NCBI RefSeq assembly: GCF_900176335.1
Contig: NZ_FWXW01000006.1
Span: forward strand, 62,001 to 126,000
Length of the DNA: 64,000 nucleotides
Source: Papillibacter cinnamivorans DSM 12816
Lineage (GTDB): Bacteria > Bacillota > Clostridia > Oscillospirales > Oscillospiraceae
Direction of reading: 5' to 3'
The translations under genes were made by a program, and so were the position numbers. Within the stretch, counting starts at the first letter, position 1; each line of letters starts with the position of its first letter. Below are positions 7,877 through 16,541 of this stretch, piece by piece. A model generated the notes under the pieces. The model did not search any database. It saw nothing but the letters and a program-made list of their open reading frames with translations, and was not told the origin of the DNA.

Positions 7877-10564
7877 TCAGGAAACAGATGACGTTATTTC
7901 TCCCATATCAAAACCCGTCACAGCCCCATTGCCGTCGTATGTAAAACCGACATCGGCCTCAAAGGGCGGCATATGTTCCAGATAGCACTGAACTCCCGGC
8001 TGCGCCTGCGAATAAAGCGTCGGAACGAAGGATACTTTTACAGAATTGCCGCTGAGGGTATACCAGATCTGGTTTCCAAAGTAGAAGCCGTCCGGCATAA
8101 TATCCGTACCGTCAGGAGTCCCGATGGATACCAGGCTGTCCGCCGCAATTTGCACGCCGTCAGCGCGGACCGTCACCGTCTTGCTCTCCGCGTCATAGGA
8201 CATAGTGATTTTATCGTTGAGAGAGTCGACCATGCTGCCGATATCCAAATGATACGGGACCGCCTGACTGCCGCTCACCTGAAAGACATGCAGGTCGGAT
8301 ATCGATACTCCCGTCCCGCTTCCGGTATGGCAGGCGACGAATATCTCACTCCCATCTTCGCTGGCACTTACCTCCGGAGGCAGAGTCGTGTTAGTCATAT
8401 ACAGATACGGGAAAGCGTAGATATGCTGTTCTTCTCCGATATCCAGGATAAGCCCGTAGTCAGGATGCGCCGTATCGTTATAGCCATAAAGATAGATGTT
8501 CCGCTCCGGAATGGAATTTAGAAAAAACAGGGAACTGTTCTGCCAGCCTTCGTTTTTTGCCCGAATATCCGTTGCCCTTTCTCCCTTTCTGGCATCCGGT
8601 ACGGTCAGCGCCGCTACTGTATCCTGAAAAGAATTTATGAAATCCTCCGGGGCGCCTTCGAATATTTTTCCGTCCGTATACAGATCCTGCGGATTCATGG
8701 CCCGGAGGTCAGACTGCGCGGCGCCGCCATTTCCGTCCGCCTTGGAATAGACCGTCAAAGAGTCTTCCGTAAACCGGAGCCGGAATTCGTGGGTATCGCT
8801 CTCTTCACCGTTCAGGTGGTATGTAAACCGTAAAACCGAAGGGTCATCGGAGCTTGAAAAGTAGTGCCCGGGAAAAGCGATATCCGGGAAGGTGCTCATC
8901 AGCAGATCGTCGAACGCCGTCACATAGATCTGCCCGTTCCGCTCATAGCAGTAAAACGCGTCTCTCGCGCCCGAAACATCGCCCGGATACCCGTGATAGA
9001 ACCAGAGCAGTTCTTTCTTGCCGTCACCGTCCATATCGTTCTCGATGACGAAATTGTCACACCGGACCAGGAGCTTCAGAGTTCCGTCCGCTTCAAAATA
9101 GTAATAGTCTATGGCCGTATAGGCGGCTCCGACCGGAGACTGGATATAAAAGCCGTCATGACTGAAAACGTTCTCGAAAGGCCCGATGTCATATCCTTCT
9201 TCGTACAGACCGGCCTCATAAAACCGCGTTACTCTGCCGTCGGCGGTTTTATAGGCGCAGAATATGCCTCCGGACTGCGCCCGGCAGAAAAACACTTCGG
9301 TTTCGTTTTCACAGGGATAAGATACTATCACGGAGGCAATGTCGGAAGGATCCACCGCGGCCGTCTCCACCTCGGGAGCTTCGTAAGGCTCGGTATCCGC
9401 GAGGGGAACCGCGGCAATCAGCGTATATCCGTCTGCCTTTGCGGTGTCTTCCGCGGATAAACCGCTCTGAGGATCCGTATCGCCGGCGGACTTGGTTACG
9501 ACCACGCCCAACGCCCCGGCGCAGCCCGTGAGCAGAAGGGCCAGCGCAAGGGCCAGCGCCGCCGCCCGGGGTGTTATTTTCCGGTAATGCAGGATGCCGA
9601 CCAGTCTTTCCTTCAGCTGCTTTTTTTCTTCGCACAGGGTTGTGGTGAGGATGCCGGCGGGCAGTCTTCCGCCTGCGGAAAAGGCGAGAAGCGTGTTTCC
9701 GTACCGCTGCCTCTCGGCTTCGGATATTTCACCGATTACCGCCTCGTCGCAGGAAAGCTCGCAAGCGGCGCTGATCTCTTTGCGTATAAAAGGCATCAGA
9801 GGGTTAAACCAGTGCAAGGACGTGACGGCCACGGCCAGCCACTTATAAAGCACGTCCTTTCGTTTGTAGTGAGTCAGCTCATGGCGCAGAATGTCTTTCA
9901 GCTCCCCGCCCAGGCCGCTGCGGACATAGGCGAGGGGAGGAAGGACGATAACCGGGCGGAAAATGCCCACCAGCATGGGCGTGGCGACACCGCCGCTGCA
10001 AACAATGGAAAGGCGGGAGCTGCCGATCAGCTCCTCAAACACCGTAAGATCGTCCCCGTGCGGTGCGGTGCGGGAGCGCCGTATGCGCCGGACAAAATAC
10101 AGATACGCAGTCACGAACCAGCCGAAGCTTACGGCCGAGCCGGCCAGCCAAATCCATATCAGGCTGCTTTTAATAAAGCTCCATAAATCCGGTGTCTGCC
10201 GTGTATTTACAGGCGTTTTCGCGCCGGCGGCTTCAAGGTTCTGCGGCTGCTGCGGGACGGCTGTCGCAGGTGATTTTACGGCGGCGTTCCCATCGGCCCC
10301 GCCCGTTTCACTTTGCGGCGAACGATCGTCCTGCACGGACGGGATCCGGTTCACATCCGTCTGTCCGGCTACAAAGAGAGAACCCATGAGATTCACGGGA
10401 GCTGAAATAGGCAAAACGAGGCGCAGCAGCACCAAAAGCCAGATGTAATAGGAAAAGGCTTTGGGTATCCTGTTTTTCAGAAAGGGTTTTCCGGCAAACA
10501 GGACCAGGGCTAAAAGGGAGCCGGATGCGGAAAGGGACAATATGGTCATCACTATGCTATTCAT
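7877..10564 (-). CDS. BlaR1-type M56 metalloprotease sensor with large extracellular domain
   Basis: An 895-residue membrane sensor. The N-terminal half has several membrane segments and a cytoplasmic zinc protease with HELTHYKRKD (HELTH near residue 230) and the downstream ligand region ELSCDEAV, as in BlaR1/MecR1. A further membrane segment (ALALALALLLTGC) leads to about 540 external residues. These do not look like the penicillin-binding sensor domain; they include a calcium-binding-like DMDGDGKKELLWF stretch. It overlaps the repressor gene by 8 bases; the ATG at 10564 has AGGTG upstream, the GTG at 10573 has nothing. It probably senses an envelope signal and cleaves the partner repressor; the ligand is unknown. 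Confidence 0.88.
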   Translation of the reverse strand: MNSIVMTILSLSASGSLLALVLFAGKPFLKNRIPKAFSYYIWLLVLLRLVLPISAPVNLMGSLFVAGQTDVNRIPSVQDDRSPQSETGGADGNAAVKSPATAVPQQPQNLEAAGAKTPVNTRQTPDLWSFIKSSLIWIWLAGSAVSFGWFVTAYLYFVRRIRRSRTAPHGDDLTVFEELIGSSRLSIVCSGGVATPMLVGIFRPVIVLPPLAYVRSGLGGELKDILRHELTHYKRKDVLYKWLAVAVTSLHWFNPLMPFIRKEISAACELSCDEAVIGEISEAERQRYGNTLLAFSAGGRLPAGILTTTLCEEKKQLKERLVGILHYRKITPRAAALALALALLLTGCAGALGVVVTKSAGDTDPQSGLSAEDTAKADGYTLIAAVPLADTEPYEAPEVETAAVDPSDIASVIVSYPCENETEVFFCRAQSGGIFCAYKTADGRVTRFYEAGLYEEGYDIGPFENVFSHDGFYIQSPVGAAYTAIDYYYFEADGTLKLLVRCDNFVIENDMDGDGKKELLWFYHGYPGDVSGARDAFYCYERNGQIYVTAFDDLLMSTFPDIAFPGHYFSSSDDPSVLRFTYHLNGEESDTHEFRLRFTEDSLTVYSKADGNGGAAQSDLRAMNPQDLYTDGKIFEGAPEDFINSFQDTVAALTVPDARKGERATDIRAKNEGWQNSSLFFLNSIPERNIYLYGYNDTAHPDYGLILDIGEEQHIYAFPYLYMTNTTLPPEVSASEDGSEIFVACHTGSGTGVSISDLHVFQVSGSQAVPYHLDIGSMVDSLNDKITMSYDAESKTVTVRADGVQIAADSLVSIGTPDGTDIMPDGFYFGNQIWYTLSGNSVKVSFVPTLYSQAQPGVQCYLEHMPPFEADVGFTYDGNGAVTGFDMGEITSSVS

Positions 10565-10934
10565 GCTTTTCACCTGCGTTGAACATTGCGGTAAGCTCCG
10601 CTATATCCTTTTCGCCCAGTTGCCCGTCCGAAACCAGCGACGCCACCAGCTTTTTCGCGCTCCCAGCAAATATCTTGTTTACAAATGTACGCGTAGACCA
10701 CCGGCTGTATTCCTCCCGGGTTACCACCGCGCTGTAGACCCCCCGCCTCTCCAGCCTAACGATTCCCTTGGCCTGTAGCCGCCGGAGAAGCGTCTTTATC
10801 GTGGAATCTTCCCATCCGCAGCGCAGGGAAAGCACGCGGCGTACCTCAATGAGCGGCAGGGCCTCTCCCGCACTCCAGAGCACGCGCATCACTTCCAGCT
10901 CCGAATCCTGAATTTTGCCGGACCGTTCGTTCAT
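10557..10934 (-). CDS. BlaI/MecI family repressor
   Basis: A 125-residue penicillinase-repressor-type regulator. The winged helix is visible in DSELEVMRVLWSAGEALPL and WEDSTIKTLLRRLQAKGIV; the C-terminal dimer region contains the usual site for proteolytic inactivation. GGGAGG lies six bases before the ATG. It precedes and overlaps the M56 protease gene, the standard BlaI-BlaR1 order, and two TTAC-N4-GTAA dyads lie just upstream. No beta-lactamase or other obvious target gene is adjacent, so the pair may mainly control itself and unlinked genes. Confidence 0.93.
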   Translation of the reverse strand: MNERSGKIQDSELEVMRVLWSAGEALPLIEVRRVLSLRCGWEDSTIKTLLRRLQAKGIVRLERRGVYSAVVTREEYSRWSTRTFVNKIFAGSAKKLVASLVSDGQLGEKDIAELTAMFNAGEKHE

Positions 10935-10952
10935 GGCAGCCTCCCGTAAGGT

Positions 10953-10990
10953 TTACAAGAGTAATCTTTTCTTAAAGTTTACGACCGTAA
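10953..10990. promoter_or_regulatory. Two TTAC-N4-GTAA dyads, probable BlaI-type operators
   Basis: TTACAAGAGTAA (10953-10964) and TTACGACCGTAA (10979-10990) lie 26 bases apart just upstream of the repressor start. Each is followed by TCTTTT. BlaI/MecI/CopY regulators bind TACA-TGTA type dyads; these are a variant of that form, so autoregulation is likely. Confidence 0.6.
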
Positions 10991-11046
10991 TCTTTTGCTG
11001 TCAAGTACCAGAAAAGAAAAATTTGGATATTTAATATCAGGGGACT

Positions 11047-12717
11047 TTATAAAGGCTTGACAATCCGGAGGGGATACCGGCCGGTAATCGGATCCGCCGC
11101 CCGGTAATCGGCCGCTGCGAGTTTTTCTCCGCCGCCGTACAGGATGGCGAGGCCGGCCCTGCCGCGCTCTTCCGGGTGCTGGCGGAAGTATTCCCCCCGC
11201 AGGTGCTTCAGGCGGAGATCGGGCACCTGGAGGCAGACGGGGAGCCGCCCGTCCCGGCCAGAGGCCAGACGGTCGCAGACCAAATGGTCCCGAAGCAGAA
11301 GAGGATCCGCCCCGGTTAGGGCAGAGCCGATCTTCAGGATCTTTTCCGTGTATTTGTCCAGAGAAATGCCGGTTGTGTCCCCGGCGGCTTCCCCGAGGGC
11401 GAGGAACAGTTCAAAGGGCCGCATTTGGGAGACCTTCAGAAAGTATTCCAGGGTGTCCCGGAAACGTCCGCTGTTGTAAAGCCTTTCCACCGCGTCTTCC
11501 AGCATGTGAAGGCGGGTGAGCTCCCCGGAGGAAAGGCATGGCCCGGAGAGAATCTCGTAGGGAGGATCCGGCGACCAGGCGAGGCCGAGGCGGGGAGCCT
11601 CGGAACGCAGGCGGGAGCCGTGAAGGAGCTTTAAAAAGCCCACCTGCAGCATGTCCGGGCGAAGAGAAAAGGCCCGGTCGAAGGTCCTGCCGAAACTCTC
11701 GAAGCCCTCATACGGGAGGCCTGCGATGAGATCCACGTGGACGTGAATGTTGCGCGGGGCTATCAGGCTGCGCAGGTTACCGTAAAGCTTTTCCGCGTCG
11801 GTCTTCCGGTTCACCGCCGCGAGAGCCGCTTCGCTGAAGCTCTGGATTCCCGCCTCTATCCGTATCAGTCCGGGAGGCGCGGAAGCAAGAAGCCGCAGGG
11901 TTTTTTCGTCGAAGAGATCCGCTCCCACCTCGAAATGGAAGCAGACCCCGGCCGGGATCGCGTCTCCTGCGCTTCGTATGAGAAATTCAAAGAGCGCAAA
12001 GGCCCGGTCCGGATTACAGTTGAAAGTCCGGTCCACCAGCTTGACCGTTTCGGCTCCGGAGTTTGCCAGAAGAAGCATTTCCCGTTTGGCCCGCTCCAGA
12101 TTATAAAAGCGTACGCCGGGGGTGTGCCCCGAGAGGCAGAAAGCGCAGGAAAAGGGGCAGCCCCGGGAGGTCTCCAGATAGGCGATCCGTCCCTTCAGGC
12201 GGCTTACATACTCCGGGCAATAAGGTGAGGGCGGCTCAGCCTCCGGAGAGGCCTCCGGGCTGCACACAATCCCGCCGCCAAGCCGGAAGCAGAGGCCCGG
12301 CACCGCCTGTGCGGGCTTTCCCGAAGCAAGGAAGTCCAAAAACCGGGGAAAGGAGCCCTCGCCTTCCCCCCGGAGAATATAGCCGACAGGAGGCAGAGCC
12401 TTCAAAGTCTCCTCCGGGCAGAAGGAGACCTCCGGTCCGCCCAGGACAATCACAACGCCTGGCAGCGCTCCGGCAAGAAGAAAAACGAGCTTTTTTACCA
12501 CGGAAATATTCCAGATATAACAGCAAAAGCCCACGACGTCGGGGGATTCGGCAGCAACGGCGGCCAGGATCTCCTCCGGCGGCTGGTTGACGGTACCCTC
12601 CACCACGGAAAGGTCCACCGCTTCCCGGCAGTCCCGCCGGACTGCGGCCAGAAGGCACCAGGGAGCGAGGGAAGAGTGCACATATTTCGCGTTCAGGGAA
12701 CAAATGACCGCCTTCAA
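11047..12717 (-). CDS. B12-binding-domain radical SAM protein (DUF4080)
   Basis: A 556-residue protein starting with a cobalamin-binding-like domain (KAVICSLNAKYVHSSLAPW, then VVGFCCYIWN and VLGGPEVSF), then a radical SAM domain with RGCPFSCAFC (CxxxCxxC), then a DUF4080 C-terminal region. It is of the clostridial family of unknown substrate. The start is taken as the TTG at 12715-12717, because AAAGGAG stands eight bases upstream and the family begins exactly here. The frame remains open upstream to an ATG at 13053, but that stretch is unlike the family and runs into the promoter of the next gene. It is transcribed away from the CRP-type regulator. Confidence 0.9.
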   Translation of the reverse strand: MKAVICSLNAKYVHSSLAPWCLLAAVRRDCREAVDLSVVEGTVNQPPEEILAAVAAESPDVVGFCCYIWNISVVKKLVFLLAGALPGVVIVLGGPEVSFCPEETLKALPPVGYILRGEGEGSFPRFLDFLASGKPAQAVPGLCFRLGGGIVCSPEASPEAEPPSPYCPEYVSRLKGRIAYLETSRGCPFSCAFCLSGHTPGVRFYNLERAKREMLLLANSGAETVKLVDRTFNCNPDRAFALFEFLIRSAGDAIPAGVCFHFEVGADLFDEKTLRLLASAPPGLIRIEAGIQSFSEAALAAVNRKTDAEKLYGNLRSLIAPRNIHVHVDLIAGLPYEGFESFGRTFDRAFSLRPDMLQVGFLKLLHGSRLRSEAPRLGLAWSPDPPYEILSGPCLSSGELTRLHMLEDAVERLYNSGRFRDTLEYFLKVSQMRPFELFLALGEAAGDTTGISLDKYTEKILKIGSALTGADPLLLRDHLVCDRLASGRDGRLPVCLQVPDLRLKHLRGEYFRQHPEERGRAGLAILYGGGEKLAAADYRAADPITGRYPLRIVKPL

Positions 12718-12873
12718 ACCGACCGCTCCTTTCCCGGCAGATAGGTTGCAAGTACCCGGCATTACGCCGCTGCAGATTTTGTTTTTCAATACAATAGGAG
12801 GATACCATAAACCGGATGGAAAAGCCAGGGCGGCGGAATGCTCCGCTTCTTCCCTTCTCCGGGCAGGGAACAC

Positions 12874-12902
12874 TTGCGGCGGCGGGAAATCTTTAGTATA
12901 CT
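12874..12902 (+). promoter_or_regulatory. Promoter of the CRP/FNR-type regulator
   Basis: TTGCGG (12874-12879), a 17-base spacer and TATACT (12897-12902) lie in the divergent region of about 300 bases between the DUF4080 gene and the regulator. No copy of the palindrome found before the two downstream operons is present here. Confidence 0.6.
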
Positions 12903-13022
12903 GGAAAAAGCGGACGATTCTTCCGCGAAGTATCCGGAAAGGGATGCGGCGGAGGAACAACTTCCGCCCCGCGCCGGCAGAAATCCGCGGTGACCGGTAT
13001 TTTTCCTTTGGGAGGGATCCGA

Positions 13023-13712
13023 ATGAATCAGCAGGATAGGGAATATCTTGCAAAGCACTTAAGTTTCTGGCGCCATCTTACCGACGCGGAACGCGCCGAC
13101 GCGGAAGGCTGCACCTTTGCGGCGGTGTATCCCAAGGGGAAAAAGCTCTACGGCGGAAATAAGGAATGCCTGGGCCTGGTCCTGGTGGAAAGCGGGCAGC
13201 TCCGGGCCTTTATTACGTCGAAGGAAGGAAAGGAGATCAGCCTTTACAGGCTTTTATCTCTGGACGTGTGCATCCTCTCCGCTTCCTGTATGATCAAGAA
13301 CCTGAACTTCGACGTCAATATAGAAGTGGAAAAAGACAGCCGCTTGTTCGTACTTCCCACGGACTGCTTCAACCGGCTGAGCAATGAGAATATCGCGGTG
13401 AAAAATTTCGCGCTGGAGCTCATGTCCGCCCGGTTTTCCGAGGTCATGTGGGTGTTCGACCAATACGTGTTCGGCACCGCGGCGGGGCGGCTGGCCCGAT
13501 TTCTTCTGGAACACAGCGCGCTGGAGGACTCGGATACCCTGCGCGTCACCCATGAGGCCATCGCAAACGACCTGGGAACGGCCCGGGAAGTGGTAACCCG
13601 CCTTTTAAAGCACTTTGCCACCGACAACGTCGTAGCTCTCGGACGGAGCACCATACAGATCCTCGACAAGGAGAAACTCGAGGAGCTGGGCGTAAGCCAA
13701 AACGAAGTTTAA
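13023..13712 (+). CDS. CRP/FNR family transcriptional regulator
   Basis: A 229-residue regulator: an N-terminal cyclic-nucleotide-binding-like barrel (about 20-130), a long dimer helix and a C-terminal winged helix (DTLRVTHEAIANDLGTAREVVTRLL). The recognition helix TAREVVTR keeps R-E-x-x-x-R in the positions CRP uses to read TGTGA. Two cysteines in LDVCILSASC could serve redox sensing; no N-terminal four-cysteine cluster site of the FNR type is seen. The start has GGGAGGG upstream. It sits directly before a sulfur-metabolism gene whose promoter has a TGTGAC/GTCACA palindrome, and is its likely activator. Confidence 0.92.
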   Translation: MNQQDREYLAKHLSFWRHLTDAERADAEGCTFAAVYPKGKKLYGGNKECLGLVLVESGQLRAFITSKEGKEISLYRLLSLDVCILSASCMIKNLNFDVNIEVEKDSRLFVLPTDCFNRLSNENIAVKNFALELMSARFSEVMWVFDQYVFGTAAGRLARFLLEHSALEDSDTLRVTHEAIANDLGTAREVVTRLLKHFATDNVVALGRSTIQILDKEKLEELGVSQNEV

Positions 13713-13757
13713 ACCGGGGTTTTTATTTGGATCAGGAACCCGCAGGTCAGCTCTGCC

Positions 13758-13806
13758 GCACCCTTTTAGTCTTACACCGCACATGGCCGGTAGACTGAAA
13801 GGGTGC
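13758..13806 (+). terminator. Probable terminator after the regulator gene
   Basis: GCACCCTTTTAGTCT pairs with AGACTGAAAGGGTGC at 13792-13806, leaving an inner region with its own pairing. TTTATG follows rather than a long T run. Confidence 0.55.
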
Positions 13807-13866
13807 TTTATGCTATATAATCCCATTACTAAAAGTAGAATTTTGTCGAATTATAACTAACGGGAT

Positions 13867-13908
13867 TGTGACTTTGTCACAGAAGAAAGCGCGGGGGCGG
13901 CATATACT
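13867..13908 (+). promoter_or_regulatory. CRP/FNR-type operator and promoter of the sulfur oxidoreductase gene
   Basis: The perfect palindrome TGTGAC-TTT-GTCACA (13867-13881) is centred 29 bases before the -10 box TATACT (13903-13908) and takes the place of the -35. This is the geometry of a class II activator site near -41. The same arrangement recurs at 16448-16489. Confidence 0.72.
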
Positions 13909-13958
13909 ACAATCATACCGATTGTCTGAAATTTAACAAAGTGAAAGGCGGCTAAAAT

Positions 13959-16379
13959 ATGAGCAAGATTCTGATTGTGGGCGGAGTCGCCGGCGGCGCC
14001 TCCGCGGCCGCGCGGCTGCGGCGCCTGGACGAACATTCGGAGATCATCATGTTCGAACGGGGAGAGTACATTTCTTTTGCAAACTGCGGGCTGCCATATT
14101 ATATCGGCGGAGAGATCACCGACAAGGAAGCGCTGACCCTTCAAACACCGGAGAGCTTTTATGACCGGTTCCAGGTGGATGTACGGGTGAACCAGGAGGT
14201 CGTCTCCATCGATCCCAAGGGCAAAACTGTTAAGGTGAAAAACGTCAAAACCGGTGCCACCTATCAGGAAAGCTACGATAAGATGATTCTGTCCCCGGGC
14301 GCAGAGCCGGTGAAGCCTCCCATCGAGGGCGCCGATAACCCCCGGGTCTTTTCCCTGCGCAACATTCCCGACACTTACCGGATCAGAGAATACATCGATC
14401 AGAAATCCCCCAAGAGCGCCATAGTGGTGGGCGGGGGATATATTGGCGTGGAAATGGCGGAAAACCTTGCCAATGCGGGTCTTGAGGTCACCATTGTCGA
14501 GTTTGCCGACCATGTGATCGCGCCGCTGGACTACGATATGGCCTGCGATGTGCATAATCATCTGCGCCAAAAGGGCGTAGAACTCATCCTGAAGGACGGG
14601 GTCAAGGCCATTTCCGAGGATGGGGAGCAGCTGAAGATCCAACTGGGGAACCGGGCGATCCGCGCAGATATGGTCCTCATGTCCGTGGGCGTGCGGCCGG
14701 AGAGCGCCATCGCCAAGGACGCGGGACTCGCGGTCAATCCCCGGGGCGCTATCATCGTGGATGAAAAAATGCGTACCTCCGACGAGAACATCTACGCTGT
14801 GGGTGACGCGGTGGAGATCCGCGACGTCGTCACCGGCGAAAAGGGATATATCCCGCTGGCGGGGCCGGCAAACAAGCAGGGCCGGATCGCCGCGGACAAC
14901 ATCTGCGGAATTGAGAGTACCTACGGGGGAACCCTGGGAACCGGTATCCTCAAATGCTTCGATCTCACCATCGCCACCGTGGGGATCACGGAGGCGAGAG
15001 CCAAGGCCCTGGGGCTTGAGTATGAAAAATCCTTTACCTATTCCTCCTCCCACGCCTCTTATTATCCCGGCGCCGTAAATCTCTCCATGAAGCTGATCTT
15101 CGGGAAGGACGGAAAGATCTTGGGAGCCCAGATCGTGGGATTCGACGGAGTGGACAAACGGATCGACGTCATCGCCTCCGCTATGCGCTCCGGCCTGACG
15201 GTTTTCGATCTGACCCGGCTGGAGCTGGCGTACGCGCCGCCCTTTTCCTCGGCCAAGGACCCGGTTAACATGGCGGGTTTCGTCGCCGAAAACATTCTCA
15301 CCGGTAAGGTTAATGTTTTTCATTGGAACGAGGTAAACGATCTGCCCCGGGACGGAAGCGTCACGCTTCTGGACGTCCGGACCCCTCTGGAGTGCGAGAC
15401 CGGCGTGATGGACGGGTTTGTGAACATCCCCCTGGATGAGCTCCGAAAACACCTTGACGAACTGGATAAATCCAAGCCTGTTTACGCCACCTGCCAGATA
15501 GGCCTGCGGGGATATGTCGCCTGCCGCATCCTCACCCAGCACGGGTTTACCTGCCGGAACCTGTCCGGAGGCTACCGCCTGTACGAGAGCATCTACAATC
15601 AGGCGCAGCCCGTGAAGCACGAGACGAAGATAAACAGCGAAACCATGCGGCCCCTTGCCTCCACCATTCAGGTGAACGCCTGCGGCCTGCAGTGCCCCGG
15701 ACCGATTCTCAAGCTGTCCGAGACCATGAAAAACGCGGAAAACGGCGCCGTCATTGAGATTAAAACCAGCGATCCCGCCTTTACCGGCGATGTGGAGGCC
15801 TGGTGCCGGAGAACAGGGAACACCTTTTTGGGCGTATCCTCGGAAAAAGGAATTTTCAAGGCCGTAATCAAAAAGGGCGGGAGTGCGCCCTGCGCAAATT
15901 ATACGGCAAACAACAAGAAGAACATCATCGTCTTTTCCGGCGACCTGGATAAGGCAATCGCGTCCTTTATTATCGCCAATACGGCGGCTTCCATGGGCCG
16001 GAAGGTATCCATGTTCTTCACCTTCTGGGGGCTCAATATCCTCCGGCGGCCGGAGAAGGTGCCCGTGCAAAAAACCTTTATGGGCCGGATGTTCGGCGCC
16101 ATGATGCCCCGGGGAGCCGGGAAGCTCGCTCTGTCCAAACTGAACATGGGCGGGATGGGAGCCAATATGATCCGCGGCGTTATGAAGGAAAAGAACGTGA
16201 ACAGCCTGGAAGAGATGATCCAGATCGCTCTGAAGAACGGCGTGGAGCTGGTGGCCTGTTCCATGAGCATGGACCTCATGGGAATCGCCCAGGAGGAACT
16301 CATCGACGGTGTCAAAATCGGAGGCGCGGCTTCCATGCTTGCCAATGCGGAAGAATCGGATATGTCTCTGTTTATCTAA
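13959..16379 (+). CDS. CoA-disulfide reductase-like flavoprotein fused to rhodanese, TusA and DsrE-like domains
   Basis: An 806-residue protein with four sulfur-handling modules in order. Residues 1-450 form a pyridine nucleotide-disulfide oxidoreductase of the CoADR/Npsr group, with the FAD motif GGVAGGASAA and single catalytic Cys43 in FANCGLPYY. Residues 455-545 form a rhodanese domain with Cys512 (ATCQIGLRG). Residues 565-640 form a TusA/SirA domain with CGLQCPGP (Cys575, Cys579). Residues 645-806 form a DsrE/peroxiredoxin-like domain with Cys767. Members of this family reduce CoA persulfide, polysulfide or disulfide with NAD(P)H; the sulfur is probably passed between domains. A putative activator gene lies upstream. 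Confidence 0.94.
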   Translation: MSKILIVGGVAGGASAAARLRRLDEHSEIIMFERGEYISFANCGLPYYIGGEITDKEALTLQTPESFYDRFQVDVRVNQEVVSIDPKGKTVKVKNVKTGATYQESYDKMILSPGAEPVKPPIEGADNPRVFSLRNIPDTYRIREYIDQKSPKSAIVVGGGYIGVEMAENLANAGLEVTIVEFADHVIAPLDYDMACDVHNHLRQKGVELILKDGVKAISEDGEQLKIQLGNRAIRADMVLMSVGVRPESAIAKDAGLAVNPRGAIIVDEKMRTSDENIYAVGDAVEIRDVVTGEKGYIPLAGPANKQGRIAADNICGIESTYGGTLGTGILKCFDLTIATVGITEARAKALGLEYEKSFTYSSSHASYYPGAVNLSMKLIFGKDGKILGAQIVGFDGVDKRIDVIASAMRSGLTVFDLTRLELAYAPPFSSAKDPVNMAGFVAENILTGKVNVFHWNEVNDLPRDGSVTLLDVRTPLECETGVMDGFVNIPLDELRKHLDELDKSKPVYATCQIGLRGYVACRILTQHGFTCRNLSGGYRLYESIYNQAQPVKHETKINSETMRPLASTIQVNACGLQCPGPILKLSETMKNAENGAVIEIKTSDPAFTGDVEAWCRRTGNTFLGVSSEKGIFKAVIKKGGSAPCANYTANNKKNIIVFSGDLDKAIASFIIANTAASMGRKVSMFFTFWGLNILRRPEKVPVQKTFMGRMFGAMMPRGAGKLALSKLNMGGMGANMIRGVMKEKNVNSLEEMIQIALKNGVELVACSMSMDLMGIAQEELIDGVKIGGAASMLANAEESDMSLFI

Positions 16380-16396
16380 CCGTTTCCCAAAGACAG

Positions 16397-16425
16397 GCGC
16401 CGCCGGTATTACGCCGGCGGCGCTT
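16397..16425 (+). terminator. Hairpin after the sulfur oxidoreductase gene
   Basis: GCGCCGCCGG (16397-16406) pairs with CCGGCGGCGC (16414-16423). Only TT follows, so termination would be weak and readthrough into trxA is possible. Confidence 0.5.
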
Positions 16426-16447
16426 CCTGAATACAATAGAGAGGGAC

Positions 16448-16489
16448 GGTGACTTAGTCACAGAATCATAATATTATTCGCGCTATACT
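16448..16489 (+). promoter_or_regulatory. CRP/FNR-type operator and promoter of trxA-rhodanese
   Basis: GGTGAC-TTA-GTCACA (16448-16462) differs from the palindrome at 13867 only in its outermost left base and one spacer base. Its centre is again exactly 29 bases before a TATACT -10 (16484-16489). Identical geometry at two promoters behind the same regulator gene argues for co-regulation. Confidence 0.72.
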
Positions 16490-16541
16490 GATAACATAAA
16501 AAAGAAAGTCAAAGCGTGACCTGGGAAAGGAGTAAATCAAT

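Noticed and set aside
12718-13053. Upstream extension of the DUF4080 protein to an ATG at 13053
   Set aside because: The extra residues do not resemble the family, the stretch contains the promoter and start of the divergent regulator, and a TTG with AAAGGAG fits the family start.
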